A stretch of 64,000 nt of DNA. Origin: Williamsia sp. 1138 (GTDB taxonomy: Bacteria; Actinomycetota; Actinomycetes; Mycobacteriales; Mycobacteriaceae). Shown here piece by piece: positions 1 through 8,084 of the stretch (position 1 is its first letter; each line of letters begins with the position of its first letter). The position numbers and the translations under genes are program-made. Below the pieces are notes generated by a model, which was not told the DNA's origin, did not search any database, and worked only from the letters and a program-made list of their open reading frames with translations. The stretch covers positions 1-64,000 of the forward strand of contig NZ_MJEJ02000027.1 of the NCBI RefSeq assembly GCF_002095435.2, written 5' to 3'.

Positions 1-34
1 CCGGCCGAACAGGCCGAATAATCAAAAAACCCAC

Positions 35-51
35 ACCTGTCTCAGACAGGT
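35..51. repeat. Short perfect hairpin near the window edge
   Basis: Seven-base arms ACCTGTC and GACAGGT flank a 3-nt loop. Read on the minus strand the hairpin is followed a few bases later by a run of T residues (an A run at positions 24-29 on the plus strand). It could therefore terminate a minus-strand transcript or act as an operator for the gene starting at 194. A perfect TTGACA hexamer follows at 51-56, but no convincing -10 box is visible at the right distance. Confidence 0.35.
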
Positions 52-193
52 TGACAACTTCCGTCAAACGTGTGCGGATGACTCGACGGTGTGCATCTGC
101 GTTTGTCCACAGTGTGGGGCGTGATCCACAAGCACGGCGTCAACAGGGGTTTGCGGTCTGGTCGGTCCTATCGGGCCGATCAAGATCGGGTCC

Positions 194-1159
194 ATGGACT
201 TCACACCAGATCCCGAGGACGGTCTCGTCCGTCGAAAAGAGTTTGTCGAGAACGGTGGTGATGCCGCCGAACTTCGACGTGACCACCGTCAAGGAAGGTT
301 GGTACGCGTCACCCGCGGTGTGTACCGGACGGTCGACCCGGACGAGGACACCGCAGAACCGGTCTACGACGAGGCCTACCGGCAGCTCGTGATCGCCATT
401 GCCGGCCGATCCACGGAACGGGTGGTCAGCCATTCGTCAGCTGCGGTGATCCACGGGCTGAATCAGCTGGCTCCGGATCAGCGGCGGGTCCACTTCTATG
501 TTCGGGCCGGCGGGCGCCGGGGCCGTGAGGTGCATCTCCACACTGGTTCTCTGACGAGGTCCGATGTGACCGTGGTCGACGGGGTGCTGTTGACAAAGCT
601 GGGGATCACGGCGTGCGATGTGGCTCGACAGGGATCATTTGCGCAGGCAGTTGTGGTCCTCGACCACGCGCTGCGTTTGGGGGTCGACAAAGCAGAGCTG
701 ACGTCGATCGTGGGGCGATCAGCAAAGAGTTCCGGCATCGCTGTGTTGCGTCGGGCATTGGACGTTGCCGACCGAAACTCGGAGTCGGTGGGTGAGTCGT
801 TGAGCCGAAGCCTGTTCATCGAATGGGCCGACATTCCACTGCCGACGCTGCAGACGGAGTTCCACGACGAGAAGGGAATCCTGATCGCACGAGTGGACTT
901 CGACTGGGAAGGAAAGGTGGTGGGTGAGTTCGACGGCAAGGTGAAGTACGAGAAGCACCGGCGGCCAGGCGAATCTGTGTCCGATGCGGTGATCCGGGAG
1001 AAACGTCGAGAGGACCGGCTGCGCGAGGAAGGGATCATGGTCATCAGGTGGGTGTGGGACGACCTAAGGAATCCGCAGTTGTTGCGCAGTCGAATTCGGA
1101 AGGTGCTCCACGGCGCCGGGGTGCTTTTGTGGCATCGAGGTCAGGCGGAGTACTCGTAG
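194..1159 (+). CDS. AbiEi-like antitoxin domain / DUF559-type nuclease-fold protein
   Basis: 321 residues. The N-terminus (about 8-50) looks like the winged-helix 'AbiEi antitoxin' domain, with the pattern RGVYR at 41-45. The C-terminus resembles the DUF559/Vsr-like PD-(D/E)xK nuclease fold: VDFDW at 234-238 and GEFDGK at 244-249 supply the acidic and lysine positions, followed by the usual Arg-rich helix and a terminal IRW strand. This architecture is common in actinobacteria and usually stands alone. No AbiEii-type toxin gene is adjacent here, so calling it an antitoxin would be misleading. The ATG start is the only good one. Its 3' end overlaps the convergent monooxygenase gene by 19 bp. 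Substrate and function are unknown. Confidence 0.75.
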   Translation: MDFTPDPEDGLVRRKEFVENGGDAAELRRDHRQGRLVRVTRGVYRTVDPDEDTAEPVYDEAYRQLVIAIAGRSTERVVSHSSAAVIHGLNQLAPDQRRVHFYVRAGGRRGREVHLHTGSLTRSDVTVVDGVLLTKLGITACDVARQGSFAQAVVVLDHALRLGVDKAELTSIVGRSAKSSGIAVLRRALDVADRNSESVGESLSRSLFIEWADIPLPTLQTEFHDEKGILIARVDFDWEGKVVGEFDGKVKYEKHRRPGESVSDAVIREKRREDRLREEGIMVIRWVWDDLRNPQLLRSRIRKVLHGAGVLLWHRGQAEYS

Positions 1160-2631
1160 CCGCTCTTGAGCGCTTTGCGCAGCGAGATGATGGACTCGAC
1201 GCGGCTCGACGGGCGTAGATACGGCGAATCGCCCTGGGCGTTGATGTAGTACGTGTTCGACCCCGCGCAGCGTGGACTGGCGAAGACGGTGCTGCGCACC
1301 CGTTTGCGCATCTTCTCGACGAACTCGTCCGTCTGTTCGTCGGTGGCGCTCACGCGGTTCGACCCGGCGGCCACCGCCTTCGCCACCACCTGCACGGCGT
1401 GGGTGACACACAACTCGATGGTGTCGAACCAGGAGAAGCCGATGACGCCATACGGTCCCGGTGCCAGGAACAGATTGGGGAAGTTCGGCACCGTGATCCC
1501 CTCGTAGGCGTGCATCCGCTCCGAGTCCCACGTCTGCCCGAGATCTTGCCCGCCGACCCCTCGGATCTCGTACGGCAGGTCGAAGATCTTGAAACCGGTG
1601 GCCAAGATCAGCGCATCCAGTTCCAGCTCACGTCCATCGGCGAATTCGATGCCGGCGTCGGTGATCTGAGCGATCGGGGAGGTTTCCAGGTCGACGTTGT
1701 CGCGGTTGAACGTCGGGAAGTAGTCGTTGGAGAACGACGGACGCTTGCAGGCGTAGCCGTAGTGCGGTGTGAGCTTCTCCCGGGTCTCGGCGTCCTTGAC
1801 CGAGGCGCGCAGGTGCCGCAGACACAGCTTCTCCATCCCGCGGGTGATCGCGGGGAGTTGCTTGTTGTAGACCACGCCGAGCGTCTCGGCGATCTCGAAG
1901 GTCGAGTCGATCAGGAAGCGTGGCAGCAGTTGCAGTTTCGGGATCCGGCGGTACACCGAACGGAGGAATCCGGGGACGACGGCGTTCGGTTTGGGTAGTA
2001 CCCAGATCGCGGTGCGCTGGATGACGGTGAGCTGCTCGACGTCGGGCGCGATGGTGGGGATGATCTGGATACCGGTGGCGCCGGTACCGATGATGGCGAC
2101 CTTCTTGCCGGTCAGGTCGTAGTCGTGGTCCCAGGACGCCGATCGCAACACCTTGCCGGAGAAGTTCTCCAGCCCGGGCAGATTCGGGGTTGCCGGTGTC
2201 GACAGCGCGCCGTGGCAGGAGATCAGGAAACGTGCCGTGACGGTGTCGCCGCCCTCGGTCGTGATGGTCCACAGGTTGGTGGCGTCGTCGAACGTCGCGG
2301 AGACGACCGCGAAGCCGAACCGGATGTGCTTGCGGATGCCGTACCGCTCGGCGATGTCGCGGGCGTACTGCAGCAGCTCCGAACCCGGTGCGAAGATCTG
2401 CGACCATTCGGGGTTCAGGGCGAACTTGTAGGAGTACGTGACCGAGGGGATGTCGACCTCGACGCCGGGGTACCGGTTTGCAAGCCACGTTCCGCCCACG
2501 TCGTCGTTACGGTCGAAGATGACGTAATCGTCGATTCCGCGTTCCTGCAGTTTGATTCCGGCGGCGAGACCGCCGAAACCCGCGCCGACGATGGCAACGG
2601 TGTGGTCGGGGGTGGTGGCGGTTGACGCCAT
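1141..2631 (-). CDS. Flavin-containing (Baeyer-Villiger-type) monooxygenase
   Basis: 496 residues. An FAD-binding GAGFGG motif lies at about 17-21 and an NADPH-binding GTGATG motif at 182-187. The class B monooxygenase fingerprint occurs at 157-167, but its usual central His is Arg163 (FSGKVLRSASW). Such enzymes insert oxygen into ketones or hydroxylate using NADPH and O2; the substrate cannot be read from sequence. The start is ATG with AAGGAG six bases upstream. It is the last gene of a four-gene minus-strand operon, 42 bp after the reductase gene. The partner genes suggest oxidation of a lipid or other hydrophobic substrate, in the style of mycobacterial mymA-type loci (inference). Confidence 0.88.
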   Translation of the reverse strand: MASTATTPDHTVAIVGAGFGGLAAGIKLQERGIDDYVIFDRNDDVGGTWLANRYPGVEVDIPSVTYSYKFALNPEWSQIFAPGSELLQYARDIAERYGIRKHIRFGFAVVSATFDDATNLWTITTEGGDTVTARFLISCHGALSTPATPNLPGLENFSGKVLRSASWDHDYDLTGKKVAIIGTGATGIQIIPTIAPDVEQLTVIQRTAIWVLPKPNAVVPGFLRSVYRRIPKLQLLPRFLIDSTFEIAETLGVVYNKQLPAITRGMEKLCLRHLRASVKDAETREKLTPHYGYACKRPSFSNDYFPTFNRDNVDLETSPIAQITDAGIEFADGRELELDALILATGFKIFDLPYEIRGVGGQDLGQTWDSERMHAYEGITVPNFPNLFLAPGPYGVIGFSWFDTIELCVTHAVQVVAKAVAAGSNRVSATDEQTDEFVEKMRKRVRSTVFASPRCAGSNTYYINAQGDSPYLRPSSRVESIISLRKALKSGYEYSA

Positions 2632-2673
2632 GAGGTGCTCCTTGGGCTGAGGGCAGTGTGGGGTGAGAACGTG

Positions 2674-3759
2674 CTAGAGGTCGAGGTGAAGGTGGTCGCC
2701 CTCGGCCCGGGAGACGCAGGTGAGCATCACCCCGGCGTCACGTTCGGGTTCGGTCAAGATGTTGTCGCGGTGCTCGACAGCGCCCGCGAGGACGCGGACC
2801 TTGCAGGTGCCGCAGAATCCCTGCTGGCAGGAGTAGGGCACCGACGGGAGGTCGCGGCGGATCGCGGCGAGTGCTGATTCCGTTGCGCTGACCGGGACCT
2901 GCACGCCGGACGACGCGAGGGTGACCGTGAACGGCCGGCCGTCCTCGACCGGCGGCGGGCTGAATCGCTCGAAGTGCAATTCCACATCCGCGCGACCGAC
3001 CAGCGCGATCCGAATGCCCCCGAGCATGGGGACCGGGCCACAACAGTAGACCGCGGTCCCGGAGGCGATGGGGCCCAGCAGGTCTGCAGGGGTGGGGAGT
3101 CCGTGTTCGTCGTCGGTACGGATGGTGATCTTGTCGCCGTAGCGGGCGAGCTCGTCGAGGAAGGGCAGAGAATCGGTACTCCGGCCGGTGTAGACCATCG
3201 ACCAGTCCAGGCCCAGTCGCTCGGCAGCCGCGAGCATCGGCAGGATCGGGGTGATCCCGATGCCGCCGGCGATGAAGCGCAGGCTGCGGGCGGGCGATCC
3301 GTACCCGGGCAGGGCCAACGGGAACGCGTTGCGAGGACCCTTGATCCGCAGGACATCGCCCTCGTCGAGGTCGTCGTGGACCTCGATCGAACCGCCTCCG
3401 CCGCCGGGGATCCGACGGACCGCGATGCGGTAGTGGTGGCGGTCGGCGGGATCACCGCAGAGTGAGTACTCGCGCATCCGGCCCGACGGCAGCAGCAGGT
3501 CGAGATGGGCTCCGGCGTACCACGGCGTGAGCTCTCCGCCGTCGAGCGCACCGAGCGTGAGTGCCACCACGTTGTCGTCACTGGCGACGACATCGCGCCG
3601 GACGATCCTCACCGCGGTGACGCGGCTGACCTGATCAGGCAGATCGAGGTGGGTCAGTTTGCCCCACAACGGAAACCAGACCTTGCCGATCGCACTGGCC
3701 AGCCGCATCGCCGGATCGTGCCGATACCGGCCCCACAGGTGTGGGGGCGGCGCCGTCAT
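2674..3759 (-). CDS. Ferredoxin reductase-type oxidoreductase (FAD, NAD, [2Fe-2S])
   Basis: 361 residues from ATG at 3759. The order is an FAD-binding domain (REYSLCG), a nucleotide-binding domain (AGGIGITP, and YCCGP near the end of that domain), and a C-terminal plant-type [2Fe-2S] domain with cysteine pattern CQQGFCGTC plus a later C in LTCVSR. This is the phthalate dioxygenase reductase/VanB layout, which passes electrons from NAD(P)H through flavin to the cluster and on to an oxygenase. An alternative GTG at 3810 would overlap the upstream stop codon by four bases (GTGA), a junction type repeated elsewhere here, but the added residues are His-rich and unlike the family. The probable electron acceptor is the ferritin-like protein encoded just upstream (inference). 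Confidence 0.85.
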   Translation of the reverse strand: MTAPPPHLWGRYRHDPAMRLASAIGKVWFPLWGKLTHLDLPDQVSRVTAVRIVRRDVVASDDNVVALTLGALDGGELTPWYAGAHLDLLLPSGRMREYSLCGDPADRHHYRIAVRRIPGGGGGSIEVHDDLDEGDVLRIKGPRNAFPLALPGYGSPARSLRFIAGGIGITPILPMLAAAERLGLDWSMVYTGRSTDSLPFLDELARYGDKITIRTDDEHGLPTPADLLGPIASGTAVYCCGPVPMLGGIRIALVGRADVELHFERFSPPPVEDGRPFTVTLASSGVQVPVSATESALAAIRRDLPSVPYSCQQGFCGTCKVRVLAGAVEHRDNILTEPERDAGVMLTCVSRAEGDHLHLDL

Positions 3760-3806
3760 CGTGGTGGTGTGCGGATGGTGACGGTGATCAGAGTGGGTCG
3801 GGGGAT

Positions 3807-4712
3807 TCACTTGTGCGCGGCCCGTGCTGCCGGCGACGACGCGAGATACGCCACCGCCTGGGACGTCGACCCGACCTGACTGGGCCGGAATGTCGGCTTG
3901 AAGTACGTGAACGTCGCGAAGATGATGGACCGCATGGTGGGCAGCAGACCCTTGCGGGCGCCACGGAAGTAGCCGAACCACTGCCGCACGTATCCGGTCC
4001 GGCCGGCAGGATCGTTGAGTGCGATGAAGCGGGTTCCGCGGTTGATCACGAAGAGCAGGGCGGGAAGCACTGCGAGCATGGCCCGTCCGCGTTTGAGGTA
4101 GCTGTCGCCGAAGTAGCTGGCCACGTCGTGGGCGACTTCCCGGTGTTCCACTTCTTCGGCGCCGTGCCAGCGGAACAGGTCGGTCATCGCGGGGTCGGCA
4201 TTGTGCTCGGACCACGTGTTGTTCAGTGCGAAATCACCGAGGACCGCGGTGTAGTGCTCGATGGCGGCGATCAGCCACAGCCGTTCGACGAGATGTTTGT
4301 GCCGCACGTTGGGATCTGGGTGATTCGACGGGCCGAGCACCTTGCGGAACACCCATTCCATCTGTCGCTGGAAGGGCGTCGGATCAACGCCGTTGTTCTT
4401 CAGGAACTCCCACAGCACGCGGTCATGGGTCTCCGCGTGCATCGCTTCCTGGCCGATGAATCCGCGCATGGCGGAAGCCAGTTCCTCGTCCTTCACCAGC
4501 GGCAGGGTCTCGTTGTACGTCTGCACAAACCAGCGCTCGCCTTCGGGCAGGAGCAGGTTGAGCATGCTGATCACGTTGGACGAGACCGGGTGGTTCGGGA
4601 TCCAGTGCAGCGGTGTGTCTTCCCATTCGAACTCCACATTGCGGGCGTGGAGTTCGACCGGACCCGGGTCGAAGTCGTGCGATGGCTGGTGCGCGTAGGC
4701 GGCGTTGGACAT
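3807..4712 (-). CDS. PF10118-type 'metal-dependent hydrolase', ferritin-like diiron candidate
   Basis: 301 residues. The family is usually annotated only as a predicted metal-dependent hydrolase. The visible residues look like a ferritin-like diiron site: a Glu in PEGERW near 56, QEAMHAETHD near 89-98, IEHYTA near 151, and EEVEHREVAHD near 185-195. That gives the E, ExxH, E, ExxH spacing expected of a four-helix carboxylate-bridged site. It sits 11 bp after the EphD-like gene and directly before a [2Fe-2S] reductase. I therefore infer an oxygenase or hydroxylase fed by that reductase rather than a hydrolase. Family membership is fairly sure; the oxygenase role is inference. Confidence 0.8.
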   Translation of the reverse strand: MSNAAYAHQPSHDFDPGPVELHARNVEFEWEDTPLHWIPNHPVSSNVISMLNLLLPEGERWFVQTYNETLPLVKDEELASAMRGFIGQEAMHAETHDRVLWEFLKNNGVDPTPFQRQMEWVFRKVLGPSNHPDPNVRHKHLVERLWLIAAIEHYTAVLGDFALNNTWSEHNADPAMTDLFRWHGAEEVEHREVAHDVASYFGDSYLKRGRAMLAVLPALLFVINRGTRFIALNDPAGRTGYVRQWFGYFRGARKGLLPTMRSIIFATFTYFKPTFRPSQVGSTSQAVAYLASSPAARAAHK

Positions 4713-4723
4713 CGTTGTCCTCC

Positions 4724-6508
4724 TCAGAAGAGTTTGGTGCGGGCCATCCGGCGGGACAGGCCGGGTGCGAAGCGGTAGATGCGGTAACCGACCTTTGCCT
4801 CCACGGTGACCGGGACGACCGGGGCATTGGACTCGATCGCGCCGACGATGGCGGCAGCGACGCGGTCGGGCGTGAAGTTCCGCTTGTGATACATGCCGCT
4901 CATCTTGTCCTGCAACTGTTTTTGGCCATCGGCAGACGCCCCGGCGAACTCCGTTGCCGCCACGATGTTGGTGTCGACGATGCCCGGGCAGATCGCGGAG
5001 ACCCCGATGCGGTGCTCTGCCAGTTCGGCCCGCAGCGATTCGCTGAACATCAGGACGCCTGCCTTTGTCGCGGAGTATCCGCCGAGGCCTTGTTGGGGTG
5101 TGAAGGCAGCGGCAGACGCGAGATTCACGATCTGGCCACCCAATCCGCGCTCCACCATCTTGCGGCCGAACACTCGGCTCCCCGTCATCACGCCCATGAG
5201 GTTGATGTCCACGAGACGGCGGATCTGCTCATCGGTTGCGTCGAGGACGTGCCCGGCGAGTCCGATACCCGCGTTGTTGATGACGATGTCGGCGACCCCG
5301 TGCTTCTTCGTCACCTCCTCCGCGAATGCCCCGAAGCCATCGGTGTCGGCGACGTCGAGGCGGTAAGCATGTGCGATGCCTCCACCGGAAGTGATTGTTG
5401 CAGCGGTCTTCTCGGCGGCGTCGAGGTTGATGTCGGCGAGGATCACCTCTGCCCCCTGCTCGGAGAGGAGATAAGCGGTCTCGCGTCCGATGCCGCTTCC
5501 TGCCCCGGTGATCACGGCGAGTTTGCCCGACTGCGGCTGATGTGCACCGTGTCTCCGGGCCCGGTCGATGATCGGTGATGAATCGGCCCCGCGGATCGAC
5601 TCGATGAACTGCGTCGCGATGTCGGCGAGGTAGCCCGGGTTCGTATAGGGCAGCCAGTGCCCGGTGGGGGTGTCGATACGCCAGAGGCTGTCGGTGTACT
5701 CGTGAGTGTTCGCGAAGATCGCCTTGCGCAGCGCGATATCGCGGGTGTTGACGATCTCGAACACGGGGACCCTGGTGCTGCGCGGATTCGGAGAACCGAG
5801 GCGCTCACGGATGTTGGCGCGGTAGTAGCGCAGCCCGGAGACCGCGTCGGCGCGGAAGGTGGGCGCGAACTCGAGGTTGTTCGGGTCGGTGCCCTCGAGG
5901 GTGGCGAGGAACTTGCGCCAGACCGCGGGCCGCATCCCGGCGGCGAACAGCACCTTCGGGACGATCGGGAGCTGGAATACCGCGGTGTATGCCGAGGACA
6001 GGGCTTGGGACAGCGCTTGCGCCAGAGCCTTGGGGGTCGGACGTCGCAACTGCTCGCGGGTCCAGGCGCCGAGGTGATCGAGATTGGGCCCGGAGACCGA
6101 CACGAACGACGCGATGCGGTCTTCGGCACCGGGCGTGGTGACGGCCTCCCAGGTCTGGACCGACCCCCAGTCGTGCGCGACCACGTGGACGGGTTCGTCC
6201 GGACTGACCGCATCTGCGACCGCGAAGAGGTCTGCCGCCAGTTCGGGCAGCCGGTAGGCCGCATCGCCGTTCGGGGCGTCACTCTCACCGTAACCGCGGG
6301 TGTCATAGGCAACGAGGTGGTACCGGGATGCGATGGCGTCGGCAACCGGTGCCCACAGTGCGTGGGTGTCGGGCCAGCCGTGGACGAGCAGAACGGTCGG
6401 ACGATCCGCGGAGGGCTCGCCGAGCTCGAAGACGGCGAGCCGGACGCCGTCGCGTTCTACCGTGCGCCGGCGCCACCCGATCTGTGGCTTGTGATCGATT
6501 GCGGTCAT
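4724..6508 (-). CDS. ephD: EphD-like fusion: alpha/beta-hydrolase (epoxide hydrolase) plus short-chain dehydrogenase
   Basis: 594 residues from ATG at 6508, which is preceded by AAGGGGAG; a TTG one codon earlier is unlikely. The N-terminal half is an alpha/beta-hydrolase with HGWPD at 43-47, a nucleophile elbow HDWGS with Asp113, and a late His in GHW near 284, as in epoxide hydrolases. The C-terminal half is a classical SDR with TGAGSGIG at 334-341, NNAG, and a YSATK catalytic motif near 480. This length and domain order match M. tuberculosis EphD (Rv2214c, about 592 residues), which has been linked to mycolic acid metabolism. It is the first gene of the operon running down to 1141. The substrate is unproven. 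Confidence 0.87.
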   Translation of the reverse strand: MTAIDHKPQIGWRRRTVERDGVRLAVFELGEPSADRPTVLLVHGWPDTHALWAPVADAIASRYHLVAYDTRGYGESDAPNGDAAYRLPELAADLFAVADAVSPDEPVHVVAHDWGSVQTWEAVTTPGAEDRIASFVSVSGPNLDHLGAWTREQLRRPTPKALAQALSQALSSAYTAVFQLPIVPKVLFAAGMRPAVWRKFLATLEGTDPNNLEFAPTFRADAVSGLRYYRANIRERLGSPNPRSTRVPVFEIVNTRDIALRKAIFANTHEYTDSLWRIDTPTGHWLPYTNPGYLADIATQFIESIRGADSSPIIDRARRHGAHQPQSGKLAVITGAGSGIGRETAYLLSEQGAEVILADINLDAAEKTAATITSGGGIAHAYRLDVADTDGFGAFAEEVTKKHGVADIVINNAGIGLAGHVLDATDEQIRRLVDINLMGVMTGSRVFGRKMVERGLGGQIVNLASAAAFTPQQGLGGYSATKAGVLMFSESLRAELAEHRIGVSAICPGIVDTNIVAATEFAGASADGQKQLQDKMSGMYHKRNFTPDRVAAAIVGAIESNAPVVPVTVEAKVGYRIYRFAPGLSRRMARTKLF

Positions 6509-6540
6509 CAACTCCCCTTTGAGCTCGCGTGATGGACTAG

Positions 6541-6568
6541 ACGTTACCAGCCGTCACACTTAAATCAA
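6541..6568 (-). promoter_or_regulatory. Possible promoter of the ephD-like operon
   Basis: Read on the minus strand, a TTGATT hexamer at 6568-6563 is followed after 16 bp by TAACGT at 6546-6541, about 33 bp before the ATG at 6508. This resembles a SigA-type promoter but is only a pattern match. Confidence 0.3.
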
Positions 6569-6583
6569 GGGGCGCTGAACTGC

Positions 6584-6620
6584 GAAAACCCACCCGGGGA
6601 AACCTCGCGGGTGGGTTTTC
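6584..6620. terminator. Bidirectional stem-loop terminator downstream of alaT
   Basis: A perfect 13-bp stem (GAAAACCCACCCG with its complement at 6608-6620) has an 11-nt loop. Each strand ends in a TTTTC tract within the stem. It lies 18 bp after the alaT stop codon and upstream of the ephD-like promoter, separating the two minus-strand transcripts. Confidence 0.8.
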
Positions 6621-6638
6621 AGTGCTCAATCGCCGGTG

Positions 6639-7892
6639 CTACTGCTTATAACTGGACAAGAAATTGCCCATCCGTTCCACCGCGTCGGACAGATCCCGGG
6701 CCCACGGCAGCGTCACGACCCGGAAGTGATCGGGACTCGGCCAGTTGAAGCCCGTGCCCTGCACGACGAGGATCTTCTCGCGCAGGAGCAGATCGGTCAC
6801 GAACTTCTCGTCGTTGTGGATCTCGTGGACCTCGGGGTCAAGCCGCGGGAAGGCGTACAGCGCGCCCATCGGCTTCACGCAGCTGACCCCGGGTATCTCG
6901 TTGAGCTTCTCCCACGTCACGTTGCGCTGTTCGAGCAACCTGCCGCCGGGCAGGACCAGCGCGTCGATGCTCTGATATCCACCGAGTGCGACCTGGATCG
7001 CGTGCTGACCGGGCACGTTCGAGCACAGCCGGGTGGAGGCCAGCATCTTCATGCCGTCGACGAAACCGCGGGCGTGGTCCTGGGGTCCGGTGATCGCGAC
7101 CCAGCCGGCCCGGTAACCGCAGACCCGGTAAGCCTTCGACAGGCCGTTGAAGGTGAGACACAGCAGGTCCGGCGCGAGCGAGGCCAGGTTGATGTGCTTG
7201 GCGTCGTCGTAGAGGATCTTGTCGTAGATCTCGTCTGCGAGCAGCAACAGCGAGTGCTTGCGGGCCAGTTCGACGATCTGCGTGAGGATCTCGCGCGAGT
7301 AGACCGCGCCGGTGGGGTTGTTCGGATTGATCACGAGCAACGCCTTGGTGCGAGGTGTGATCTTGGATTCGATGTCGGCGATGTCGGGATTCCAGCCGTT
7401 CGCCTCGTCGCACATGTAGTGGATGGCCTTGCCGCCGGACAGGGCTGTCATCGCGGTCCACAGCGGGTAGTCCGGGGATGGGATGAGGACCTCGTCGCCG
7501 TCATCGAGCAATGCCTGCATCGTCATGGTGATCAGCTCGGAAACGCCGTTGCCGAGGATCACGTCATCGACGTCGAAGTAAGGGAAGTCGGGGAGCAGTT
7601 CGTACCGGGTGACGACCGCGCGGCGGGCCGGCAGCACACCCATCGATTCGCTGTATCCCTGTGAGTACGGCAGGGCGTGGATCATGTCGCGCATGATGAC
7701 GTCCGGGGCTTCGAAGCCGAACTGGGCGGGATTGCCGATGTTCAGCTTGAGGATCCGATGGCCCTCGGCCTCGAGGCGCGCGGCCTGGGCGGTGACCGGC
7801 CCGCGGATCTCGTAGGCGACGTTGCGAAGCTTCGCCGATTGCTCGAGGGGTTTGAGGTCGCTGTGCACATGCGAAACGTGGGGTCTGCTCAC
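6639..7892 (-). CDS. alaT: Pyridoxal-phosphate aminotransferase, AlaT/AspC type
   Basis: 417 residues from GTG at 7892. It is a fold-type I aminotransferase with the conserved LNIGNP, INPNNPTGAVYS and ADEIYDKI stretches; the PLP lysine is in LSKAYR. It is very similar by eye to M. tuberculosis Rv0337c (annotated aspC), including EIRGPV and NGLSKAYRV. It probably transfers amino groups between alanine or another amino acid and 2-oxoglutarate. The N-terminus has no ATG; the GTG gives an N-terminus of sensible length, while a TTG at 7952 is less likely. The mycobacterial homologue neighbours an Rv0338c-type Fe-S reductase. Here that gene is next but one, with a GGDEF gene between them. Confidence 0.9.
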   Translation of the reverse strand: MSRPHVSHVHSDLKPLEQSAKLRNVAYEIRGPVTAQAARLEAEGHRILKLNIGNPAQFGFEAPDVIMRDMIHALPYSQGYSESMGVLPARRAVVTRYELLPDFPYFDVDDVILGNGVSELITMTMQALLDDGDEVLIPSPDYPLWTAMTALSGGKAIHYMCDEANGWNPDIADIESKITPRTKALLVINPNNPTGAVYSREILTQIVELARKHSLLLLADEIYDKILYDDAKHINLASLAPDLLCLTFNGLSKAYRVCGYRAGWVAITGPQDHARGFVDGMKMLASTRLCSNVPGQHAIQVALGGYQSIDALVLPGGRLLEQRNVTWEKLNEIPGVSCVKPMGALYAFPRLDPEVHEIHNDEKFVTDLLLREKILVVQGTGFNWPSPDHFRVVTLPWARDLSDAVERMGNFLSSYKQ

Positions 7893-8084
7893 GCCTCTTA
7901 TGTTGCCAGCACAGGGCAAGTAGGTTTTGCTCCCTGGCGTTATTGGTAACAAATAGGGACCCGCAGGCCGTTTTCGTGCGAAGAATTGTCATTACTTCAA
8001 ACCTGGGTCACTATAGGAAATCGGCAGATGAGCGGGTCGGGTCCCAGTTGTCATCAGCATTTATTTGACGTATCACGAGGTCCG

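Noticed and set aside
194-1159. Functional AbiE toxin-antitoxin system
   Set aside because: No AbiEii nucleotidyltransferase gene is adjacent and the C-terminus looks like a nuclease fold instead.
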